A stretch of DNA of 64,000 nt from Paenibacillus massiliensis subsp. panacisoli DSM 21345 (lineage in GTDB: Bacteria > Bacillota > Bacilli > Paenibacillales > Paenibacillaceae): contig NZ_AUFO01000001.1 in the NCBI RefSeq assembly GCF_000426545.1, positions 496,001-560,000 of the forward strand, given 5' to 3'. Every line of letters begins with the position of its first letter. The stretch's first letter is position 1. The translations under genes were made by a program, and so were the position numbers. Below are positions 57,750-64,000 of this stretch, piece after piece. The notes under the pieces were generated by a model. It worked only from the letters and a program-made list of their open reading frames with translations. It did no database searches and was not told the DNA's origin.

Positions 57750-58103
57750 ATGGATTTGCAGTTGCATATGGAGCACCATCGCAGTGTGTTAATCGTTCGT
57801 TTATCAGGTGAGCTCGATCACCATACGGCAGATCAGGTACGTGTTCAGATGGATGAAGCGATTATGCGGCAGCAGTGTGAGCATGTCGTGTTGAATTTAC
57901 AGCACCTTCAATTCATGGACAGCTCCGGGCTGGGTGTCATTCTGGGCCGTTACAAGCTGCTCAAGCAGAAGGGTGGCAAAATGGCCATCTGTGAAGCGAA
58001 TACTGCGGTGTATCGCTTGCTGGAGATGTCGGGACTGTTCAAAATCATGCCCTGCTATGAGAAGGAAGACAATGCGCTTACAGAAATGGAGGTGGTGTCA
58101 TGA
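57750..58103 (+). CDS. spoIIAA: anti-anti-sigma factor SpoIIAA
   Basis: A 117-residue STAS-domain protein. When dephosphorylated it binds SpoIIAB and frees sigma-F in the forespore. The phosphorylation site is S58 in [10 protein letters not shown]. Its stop overlaps the SpoIIAB start (58100-58103), so the two are coupled. GGGAGGAG precedes the ATG. Confidence 0.95.
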   Translation: MDLQLHMEHHRSVLIVRLSGELDHHTADQVRVQMDEAIMRQQCEHVVLNLQHLQFMDSSGLGVILGRYKLLKQKGGKMAICEANTAVYRLLEMSGLFKIMPCYEKEDNALTEMEVVS

Positions 58104-58555
58104 TGGAGGCTCAGGGAAATAATTTCATGACACTGCAATTTGCTGCCCGCTCCGAGAATGAAGCCTTTGCCCGCGTCACGGTGGCGGCTTTTGTATCCCA
58201 GCTGGACCCGACCATGGATGAGCTGAGCGACCTGAAGACGGTCGTATCGGAAGCTGTGACGAACAGCATTATCCATGGCTACAACAGCAATCCTGAAGGG
58301 ATAGTGACAATCAAGGCAGCGATTGATAGCGACGTGGTAACCATCATCATTGAGGATTCGGGATTAGGCATTGAGGATCTGGAGTTAGCACAGCAACCAC
58401 TCTACACATCGAAGCCAGAGCTTGAGCGTTCTGGTATGGGGTTCACGATCATGGAGAACTTCATGGATGAATTTGAGGTCGTCAGTCAGCCAGGCACAGG
58501 AACCACGATCCGTATGAAGAAAAGGATTGAATCTAAGAAAGCCTTGTATAATTAG
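58100..58555 (+). CDS. spoIIAB: anti-sigma F factor and kinase SpoIIAB
   Basis: A 151-residue GHKL-fold serine kinase that holds sigma-F and phosphorylates SpoIIAA. The N-box is [13 protein letters not shown] near residue 52, the G1 box E-D-S-G-L-G-I near residue 86, and the G2 region G-M-G-F-T-I-M near residue 112. The ATG 58100 overlaps the spoIIAA stop; ATG 58103 is an alternative. GGAGGTGG precedes it. sigF follows after 11 bases. Confidence 0.95.
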   Translation: MMEAQGNNFMTLQFAARSENEAFARVTVAAFVSQLDPTMDELSDLKTVVSEAVTNSIIHGYNSNPEGIVTIKAAIDSDVVTIIIEDSGLGIEDLELAQQPLYTSKPELERSGMGFTIMENFMDEFEVVSQPGTGTTIRMKKRIESKKALYN

Positions 58556-58566
58556 GGGTTGGACCT

Positions 58567-59322
58567 ATGGATGCTGAAATGAAGCGTGGTGCGCAAACTT
58601 ATCTGGATGATGCGGAAGTCAAGCGTCTGATTGCTCTCAGTCAGGCAGGAGATCATACGGCCCGAGATACACTCGTCAATTGCAACATCCGTCTCGTATG
58701 GTCTGTAGTACAAAGATTCATGAATCGCGGCTATGAGCCCGAGGATCTATTCCAGATCGGCTGTATCGGACTGCTCAAGTCCGTGGATAAGTTCGATTTG
58801 AGCTATGACGTGAAGTTCTCTACCTACGCGGTACCTATGATCATCGGGGAAATTCAACGCTTCCTGCGGGATGACGGGACCTTGAAGGTCAGTCGTTCAT
58901 TGAAGGAAATGGCCAATAAAGTCCGTAAAAAGCGGGACGAGCTCTCCAAGGAGCTGAATCGGCTACCGACGATCAAGGAGGTCGCAGATGGCCTAGGCGT
59001 ATCGCCGGAAGAGGTAGTATTCGCCCAGGAAGCCAACAAGCCGCCGAGCTCTATTCATGAGACTGTATTTGAGAATGATGGTGATCCAATCACCCTCATG
59101 GATCAGATTGCTGATGATTCTCAGGAGAAGTGGTTCGAGAAGCTGGCCCTCAACGAGGCCATTGGCGGACTTACCGAGCGAGAGAGGCTTATCGTCTATT
59201 TACGATACTACAGGGATCAGACCCAATCAGAGGTGGCAGCGCGTCTGGGCATCTCTCAGGTGCAGGTCTCCCGTCTGGAAAAAAAGATTCTGCAGTCCAT
59301 CAAAGAGCAGATCGCACAATAA
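58567..59322 (+). CDS. sigF: sporulation sigma factor sigma-F
   Basis: A 251-residue sigma-70 family factor for early forespore transcription. Region 2 contains D-L-F-Q-I-G-C-I-G-L-L-K near residue 61 and Y-A-V-P-M-I-I-G-E-I-Q-R. Region 3 has L-N-R-L-P-T-I-K-E-V. Region 4 ends with the helix-turn-helix A-A-R-L-G-I-S-Q-V-Q-V-S-R-L-E-K. It closes the spoIIA operon, followed by a terminator at 59367-59405. Confidence 0.95.
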   Translation: MDAEMKRGAQTYLDDAEVKRLIALSQAGDHTARDTLVNCNIRLVWSVVQRFMNRGYEPEDLFQIGCIGLLKSVDKFDLSYDVKFSTYAVPMIIGEIQRFLRDDGTLKVSRSLKEMANKVRKKRDELSKELNRLPTIKEVADGLGVSPEEVVFAQEANKPPSSIHETVFENDGDPITLMDQIADDSQEKWFEKLALNEAIGGLTERERLIVYLRYYRDQTQSEVAARLGISQVQVSRLEKKILQSIKEQIAQ

Positions 59323-59366
59323 GCGTAGCTGAGACAAGTGCACTTTGGGTATACCCCTGTCGAGTC

Positions 59367-59405
59367 GACAAGGATATAGCCACTTAGGGTGCCTTGTCTT
59401 TTTTT
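59367..59405 (+). terminator. rho-independent terminator after sigF
   Basis: GACAAGG (59367-59373) and CCTTGTC (59392-59398) form a 7-bp stem followed by seven T (59399-59405). It separates the spoIIA operon from the spoVA operon. Confidence 0.75.
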
Positions 59406-59413
59406 GCGTAACG

Positions 59414-59442
59414 GGATAAAAAACGGGAAGCAATTCATACTA
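59414..59442 (+). promoter_or_regulatory. sigma-G promoter of the spoVA operon
   Basis: GGATA (59414-59418), a 17-base spacer and a perfect CATACTA (59436-59442) lie 35 bases before spoVAA. Only one base departs from the sigma-G consensus. spoVA is sigma-G controlled in B. subtilis. Confidence 0.75.
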
Positions 59443-59476
59443 TGACTACATCTCAAAATGTTGGGAGAGGGACAGC

Positions 59477-60112
59477 ATGGAGAATTACAACGCGCCAACT
59501 GTCTATTTGCGCTTACGTACTCGTGTACAGGTATCACCCGGACAGCAGCTGCGGCTGGGGGACGTAGCGCAGCTATTAACCGACCCGCAATGGGAGAAGC
59601 CCTTACTGCAATTGACATTGAAGCGTCCTCAAGTGAATGAGGGCAACCTCATCCTGATTGACATCCTGCAGATTATTGCTGCTATTCGGCAAAAGCTGCC
59701 GGGCGCAGTGATTGAATCCATGGGGAAGTCGCATGTTCTGGTGGAGCTGGTGGAGAAGCCCCGTCAGCCTTCGAAAATACTGTTTGTTATCGTCTGGGTG
59801 CTGCTATTTTTCGGTTCGGCACTGACCATCATGAATTTTCATGCGGACGTCAGCATGCAGGCTGTACATGTTCGAATTGTAGAAATGATTACGGGGAAGA
59901 AGAATACGAATCCGCATGTATTCCAGATCGCCTATTCTATAGGCATTGGAGCAGGGATGATCGTGTTTTTCAACCATTTGTTCAAGAAAAAGTGGAACGA
60001 GGAGCCTACGCCGCTGGAGGTGGAAATGTTTTTGTACCAGCAGAACGTGGATCAGTATGTCGTAGCCGAGGAATATGAGCGCATTCATAAGCAGGATGCG
60101 GATACGTCATGA
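59477..60112 (+). CDS. spoVAA: stage V sporulation protein AA
   Basis: A 211-residue membrane protein of the SpoVA group involved in dipicolinic acid uptake into spores. The N-terminal V-Y-L-R-L-R-T-R-V-Q-V-S-P-G-Q segment is conserved, and two membrane helices are visible near residues 98-116 and 148-165. GGGAG is placed before the ATG. It overlaps spoVAB by 4 nt. Confidence 0.92.
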   Translation: MENYNAPTVYLRLRTRVQVSPGQQLRLGDVAQLLTDPQWEKPLLQLTLKRPQVNEGNLILIDILQIIAAIRQKLPGAVIESMGKSHVLVELVEKPRQPSKILFVIVWVLLFFGSALTIMNFHADVSMQAVHVRIVEMITGKKNTNPHVFQIAYSIGIGAGMIVFFNHLFKKKWNEEPTPLEVEMFLYQQNVDQYVVAEEYERIHKQDADTS

Positions 60113-60537
60113 TGATGACGCTTGTCAGCTGGGGACTCCAGCTGTTGCTTGGACTAGCCTCTGGTATAGCTATTGGCGGCGGAGTGGTGGCGCTCTTTAT
60201 CGTACTGAACATTATCCCGCGTCTCGCCCAGCTCACAAGATCCTATGACAAGGCTCATTGGTACGAGGGTGTCATGGTGTTCGGCTCGGTTGCCGGTACG
60301 ATCGGGGATTTCTGGAATCTGACGGGATATGCACCCGTCTGGGTAACATGGCTGCCGGGACTGTTCTGCGGGGTATTTGTCGGCATGCTGGCAGCTGCTT
60401 TGACAGAGGTCCTGAATGTGCTACCGATTTTGGCCAAGCGTATGAATATGATGCCATACATTTTTGGTTTATACATGGCTATGGTCATCGGCAAGGTATG
60501 TGGTTCGCTGTTCGATTGGTTCGTCTACTACCGATAA
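60109..60537 (+). CDS. spoVAB: stage V sporulation protein AB
   Basis: A 142-residue membrane protein with four or five helices. The conserved G-L-A-S-G-I-A-I-G-G-G-V-V-A-L is near residue 13, and V-G-M-L-A-A-A-L-T-E-V-L-N-V-L-P near residue 93. It begins ATG-ATG-ATG overlapping the spoVAA stop. In B. subtilis spoVAC follows; here the next gene is spoVAF, so C, D and E lie elsewhere or are absent. Confidence 0.92.
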   Translation: MMMTLVSWGLQLLLGLASGIAIGGGVVALFIVLNIIPRLAQLTRSYDKAHWYEGVMVFGSVAGTIGDFWNLTGYAPVWVTWLPGLFCGVFVGMLAAALTEVLNVLPILAKRMNMMPYIFGLYMAMVIGKVCGSLFDWFVYYR

Positions 60538-60580
60538 AGGTCAGACATATGGATTGATTTTGGAAAGGAGCATGATCGTG

Positions 60581-62218
60581 ATGCGCAAAATGGGGCGAAG
60601 GGGACAGGAGGAGCATACCGACGAGCCTGTATTGGATGCTGATTATGTCGAGCACAAGCGTCAGCATGAGGAGGAAGAGGAACGAAAGAAAGAGAAGGAG
60701 ACTTCGGCCAATGTCGAGGAATCCGTCATCTATTGGCAGGGACAGGATGATATATCCAGAAGCCTCAAGGAGAACAAAGAGACGCTGACCAAGGTGCTTG
60801 GACTCGGAGAGACATTTGATGTCGTATTTCGGGAGATGACATTTGGCGGGACACCGACTGGCATACTATTCATCAACGGGTTCGCCAAGGATAACATTCT
60901 GACCGAGATTCTGAAAAGACTAAGCTATCTGACGCCGGAGCAGGTATCCTCCCATGCGCTCCATTCCTATTTTGAATATTATATACCTCACATCCAGGTC
61001 ACCAAGGAGCACAAGCTGTCGTCAGTCATTAACAGTGTTATGACGGGGATGAGCGCGATCTTCGTGGAAGGCGGGATGGCTGCAATCGTCCTCGATACAC
61101 GCAGCTATCCAGCCAGAGGGCCAGAGGAGCCATCATTGGAGCGTGTCGTCCGCGGTGCGCGAGACGGCTTCACGGAGACCATGCTGACGAATGTAGCCTT
61201 GATCCGTAGACGTTTGCGTGATCCGGGTCTGAAGTTCGAGGTGATGCAGGTGGGGAGAAGGACGCGGACGGACGTGTGTATTGCGTATATCGACGATATT
61301 GTTGATAAAGTGATGGTCGATTCGATCCGCGAGAAGATCAAAAAGATTGATAATGATGGTATTCCACTTGCAGACAAGCAGCTGGAGGAGCTGATTATTA
61401 ATAAAGGCTGGCATCCGTATCCGCTAGTGCGTTACTCGGAGAGACCAGATGCGGTAGCTTCGCATATTATGGAGGGGCGTGTAGTCATTCTCGTCGATAC
61501 CTCGCCAAGTGCGATGATTATGCCGACCACGTTTTTTGATCTGTGTCAGCATGCAGAGGAGAATCGGCAGACACCATTTATGGGGAGCTATTTACGTTGG
61601 ATTCGATTTGCGGGGATATTTGCCTCCTTGTTCCTGCTGCCATTGTGGATGCTGATGGTTATCTATCCTGAGGTGCGCATGCCAGGTCTTGAGTTTTTGG
61701 GACCTAACGAGAACAATACTCATATTCCACTAATTGCCCAGTTTCTGATGATTGAGTTTGGGGTGGACCTGCTACGTCTTGCTGCTGTACATACCCCGAC
61801 ACCGCTGGCGTCTGCGATGGGTCTGATTGCTGCCATTCTGGTCGGAGACATTGCGGTCAAGACGGGCATCTTCGTGAATGAAGTGGTACTGTATATGGCC
61901 GTGGCTGCGATCGGGATGTTCGCTACGCCAAGCTATGAGTTGGGTCTAGCCAACAGGCTGATTCGCCTCGTATTACTGGTACTGGTGGCGGTATTCAAGG
62001 TTAAAGGCTTCGTAGTAGGTGTTACCTTGATTCTGATCCTACTGATCACACACCGTTCGTATAATTCATCCTATATGTGGCCGTTCATTCCGTTCAATGC
62101 GAAGGCTATGGCGGAAATTATACTTCGTAGGCCGATGCTGACCTCCAGAGATCGTCCTTCCTTCAACAAGACACGGGATAGCTCGCGGATGCCGCCTCGT
62201 GAGCGTCGAAGAGAATAA
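60581..62218 (+). CDS. spoVAF: SpoVAF, GerA-type spore protein
   Basis: A 545-residue GerA-family membrane protein of the SpoVA operon; SpoVAF is thought to modulate germination. A highly charged N-terminus (E-E-E-E-E-R-K-K-E-K-E) precedes a soluble domain with F-G-G-T-P-T-G-I-L-F-I-N-G. The C-terminal membrane part begins near residue 340 and ends in I-L-L-I-T-H-R-S-Y. AAAGGAG at 60564-60570 favours GTG 60578 or ATG 60581; the frame is open back into spoVAB. It follows spoVAB directly, a departure from the B. subtilis order, and overlaps no lysA sequence once lysA is started correctly. Confidence 0.9.
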   Translation: MRKMGRRGQEEHTDEPVLDADYVEHKRQHEEEEERKKEKETSANVEESVIYWQGQDDISRSLKENKETLTKVLGLGETFDVVFREMTFGGTPTGILFINGFAKDNILTEILKRLSYLTPEQVSSHALHSYFEYYIPHIQVTKEHKLSSVINSVMTGMSAIFVEGGMAAIVLDTRSYPARGPEEPSLERVVRGARDGFTETMLTNVALIRRRLRDPGLKFEVMQVGRRTRTDVCIAYIDDIVDKVMVDSIREKIKKIDNDGIPLADKQLEELIINKGWHPYPLVRYSERPDAVASHIMEGRVVILVDTSPSAMIMPTTFFDLCQHAEENRQTPFMGSYLRWIRFAGIFASLFLLPLWMLMVIYPEVRMPGLEFLGPNENNTHIPLIAQFLMIEFGVDLLRLAAVHTPTPLASAMGLIAAILVGDIAVKTGIFVNEVVLYMAVAAIGMFATPSYELGLANRLIRLVLLVLVAVFKVKGFVVGVTLILILLITHRSYNSSYMWPFIPFNAKAMAEIILRRPMLTSRDRPSFNKTRDSSRMPPRERRRE

Positions 62219-62336
62219 GACGGCAAGTACAAACGATTTGCATAAAAATCCATACCCATTCATCGGATTTTTGCTATACTGGTGTAAATGTTTCGATGGA
62301 ATGAGACAGGATTCCCAGAAAGTGAGGCTCCAGGGT

Positions 62337-63659
62337 ATGTTTTTACATGGTACAAGTCAAATTAATGCACAGGGACATTTGGAGATCGGGGGCTGCGATA
62401 CGGTTCAGTTGAAGGAACAATTCGGCACCCCATTATATATTATGGACGAGCAATTGATTCGTCAGCGCTGCCGGGAGTTCGTGAGTGCATTCCGCGCTAC
62501 AGGACTGTCCTTCCAGGTCGCATATGCGAGCAAGGCATTCTGTACGGTGGCCATGTGTGCACTGGTTGCCGAGGAAGGCATGTCGCTGGATGTCGTATCC
62601 GACGGGGAATTGTTCACTGCATTGCAGGCGGGCTTCCCTGTTGAACGGATTCACTTTCATGGCAACAACAAGACTCCCGACGAGATCGAGATGGCGCTGG
62701 AAGCCGGAATCGGCTGCTTTGTCGTAGACAATGAGACTGAGCTGCATCTGCTGCAGGCGATTGCAAGCGAGAAGAACGTACAGGCGAATATTTTGCTCCG
62801 TGTAACTCCGGGAGTCGAGGCCCACACCCATGAGTACATTTCTACGGGACAGACGGATTCCAAGTTCGGATTCGACATCGGTAACGGGTCGGCTTACGAG
62901 GCGGTTAAGCTTGCCTTGCAAAAAAGCCATCTGCGCCTGCTAGGTGTGCATTCCCACATCGGCTCGCAAATTTTCGAGGTAGACGGATTTATGGTTGCGG
63001 CAGAGCGTGTGGCTCATTTTACTCGTGAGGTGTACGAACAGCTGCATGCGGAGTTCAGGGTCATTAACCTGGGCGGAGGCTTCGGTATTCGTTATACAGA
63101 AGAGGATACGCCTCTGGCTGTTGCCAAATATGTGGAGGCCATTAGCCAAGCGGTCCACACTCATTTTTCGGGAATTGGCAAGCAGTTGCCCGAGATCTGG
63201 ATTGAGCCAGGTCGCAGTATTGTAGGGGATGCCGGGACTACCCTGTACACGATAGGAAGTGTCAAGGATATTCCGGACATCAGAAAATACGTGTCAGTAG
63301 ACGGCGGGATGACCGATAATCCAAGACCTGCGCTCTATCAGGCCAAGTATGAGGCTATGCTGGCCAATCGGGCCAATGATTCGGATGAAGAGACAGTGTC
63401 CATTGCCGGGAAATGCTGCGAGAGTGGTGACATGTTAATCTGGGATATGGAGTTGCCACAGGTACAATCTGGAGACCTGCTGGCTGTAGCGGCTACAGGA
63501 GCCTATAACTATTCGATGGCGAGCAATTACAACCGACTGCGCCGTCCGGCCGTTGTGTTCGTGAAGGATGGTCACGCAGAGCTGGTCGTACGCCGTGAGA
63601 CCTTTGAGGATATTGTGCGTAATGATCTGGTGCCGAAGAAGGCGCTATCGCAATGCTAG
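62337..63659 (+). CDS. lysA: diaminopimelate decarboxylase
   Basis: A 440-residue PLP enzyme for the last step of lysine synthesis. The PLP lysine is K66 in V-A-Y-A-S-K-A-F-C. H-S-H-I-G-S-Q and G-G-G-F-G-I-R-Y contact PLP. The dimer-forming E-P-G-R-S-I and C-E-S-G-D motifs lie near residues 294 and 361. The frame is open back to 62199, but GTGAGG at 62322-62327 and the family start M-F-L-H-G-T-S select ATG 62337. lysA ends the spoVA operon in B. subtilis too. Confidence 0.93.
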   Translation: MFLHGTSQINAQGHLEIGGCDTVQLKEQFGTPLYIMDEQLIRQRCREFVSAFRATGLSFQVAYASKAFCTVAMCALVAEEGMSLDVVSDGELFTALQAGFPVERIHFHGNNKTPDEIEMALEAGIGCFVVDNETELHLLQAIASEKNVQANILLRVTPGVEAHTHEYISTGQTDSKFGFDIGNGSAYEAVKLALQKSHLRLLGVHSHIGSQIFEVDGFMVAAERVAHFTREVYEQLHAEFRVINLGGGFGIRYTEEDTPLAVAKYVEAISQAVHTHFSGIGKQLPEIWIEPGRSIVGDAGTTLYTIGSVKDIPDIRKYVSVDGGMTDNPRPALYQAKYEAMLANRANDSDEETVSIAGKCCESGDMLIWDMELPQVQSGDLLAVAATGAYNYSMASNYNRLRRPAVVFVKDGHAELVVRRETFEDIVRNDLVPKKALSQC

Positions 63660-63756
63660 AGACTAACTGTGAGCAAAGATGATCACTTCGACAGACTGGA
63701 TGTGACGGATTCGACATACTCGATGATGTATAGATCGTAAAAAAGATGTGAAAATT

Positions 63757-63785
63757 TTGCTAACTGTGCGGTTTCATAGTACACT
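63757..63785 (+). promoter_or_regulatory. possible sigma-A promoter of ppiB
   Basis: TTGCTA (63757-63762), a 17-base spacer and TACACT (63780-63785) lie about 52 bases before ppiB. Each box has one or two mismatches. Confidence 0.4.
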
Positions 63786-63836
63786 AGTACTTGGACTTTT
63801 TATTGACGCTGAAGAGCGAAAGGAGAACGAACATAG

Positions 63837-64000
63837 ATGGCAAAACAAGCAAAAATCAAGCTGGAGAACGGCGGCGAAGTGCTGATCGATCTGTTTGACA
63901 ATGAAGCACCGAATACGGTAGCTAACTTTGAGAAGCTGGCGAATTCCGGGTTCTACAACGGATTGGTATTCCACCGTGTCATTCCTGGCTTCGTAGCCCA
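63837..64000 (+). CDS. ppiB: peptidyl-prolyl cis-trans isomerase (cyclophilin), 5' part
   Basis: The first 54 residues of a cyclophilin, cut by the window end. The pattern [15 protein letters not shown] near residue 20 and [13 protein letters not shown] near residue 41 are diagnostic; the catalytic Arg is the R of F-H-R. AAAGGAG precedes the ATG. Its location after lysA matches B. subtilis ppiB. Confidence 0.9.
   Translation, partial: MAKQAKIKLENGGEVLIDLFDNEAPNTVANFEKLANSGFYNGLVFHRVIPGFVA

Noticed and set aside
60464-60580. Upstream extension of SpoVAF into spoVAB
   Set aside because: It overlaps spoVAB in another frame, and the AAAGGAG site supports the start near 60581.
62199-62336. Upstream extension of LysA
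   Set aside because: The extra residues do not resemble the enzyme, which begins at M-F-L-H-G-T-S.
1-64000. tRNA, rRNA, prophage or complete insertion sequence
   Set aside because: No tRNA-like or rRNA sequence, transposase, or phage structural gene was recognised; the only recombinase is core XerD.

Overview
The window looks like a chromosomal segment of an endospore-forming low-to-mid GC Firmicute, most likely Paenibacillus or a close relative. The evidence is the syntenic sporulation block at the right end (mciZ, nudF, yqxK, spoIIM, fur, yqzK, xerD, punA, dacF, spoIIAA-spoIIAB-sigF, spoVAA-spoVAB-spoVAF, lysA, ppiB), strong AGGAGG-type ribosome sites, GerA-type germination genes, and a LipB-type octanoyltransferase. 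No rRNA, tRNA, CRISPR array, complete insertion sequence or prophage was seen.

Region 1 (about 1-12.8 kb) is accessory. It holds many short monocistronic genes: two GNAT acetyltransferases, lipoproteins, orphan immunity-like families (DUF2185, SMI1/KNR4, DUF5071 remnant), a DUF2785 protein, several unrecognised proteins and at least two decayed genes. Inside it sits a translationally coupled pair, a Thg1-like 3'-5' polymerase and a P-loop polynucleotide-kinase-like protein, which suggests RNA end repair. A CDF metal exporter with an ArsR/SmtB-type operator and a two-gene GMC oxidoreductase locus close the region.

Region 2 (12.8-22 kb) has a gerA-type germinant receptor operon (order A-C-B) behind a sigma-G-like promoter, a VOC protein, and a c-di-GMP pair (EAL protein and CBS/GGDEF protein) that looks like one protein split by a frame change. 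A secreted protein follows on the minus strand.

Region 3 (22-30 kb) concerns nucleoside salvage: a NupNOPQ-type ABC importer, a nucleoside phosphorylase and a thymidine kinase with an odd Walker A motif. A YuiH-type molybdopterin protein lies among them. Region 4 (30.5-36.5 kb) encodes a branched-chain 2-oxoacid dehydrogenase (lpdV, bkdAA, bkdAB, bkdB) with lipB, whose product would help lipoylate the E2 subunit.

Region 5 (36.8-47.7 kb) is the most unusual part: a cassette of a MoxR AAA+ ATPase, a DUF5682 protein with an in-frame 12-bp tandem repeat, a VWA protein, a 1174-residue DUF4132 protein, a SWIM zinc-finger protein and a 99-residue orphan. The MoxR plus VWA core recalls RavA-ViaA, but the partners have no assigned function.

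Region 6 (47.8-64 kb) is the conserved core. It begins with a prli42 miniprotein gene, an M20 peptidase and a SUKH protein, then runs through the sporulation genes. Matches to sigma-E, sigma-F and sigma-G promoters lie in front of mciZ/spoIIM, dacF and gerA/spoVA respectively. spoVAC, spoVAD and spoVAE are absent between spoVAB and spoVAF.
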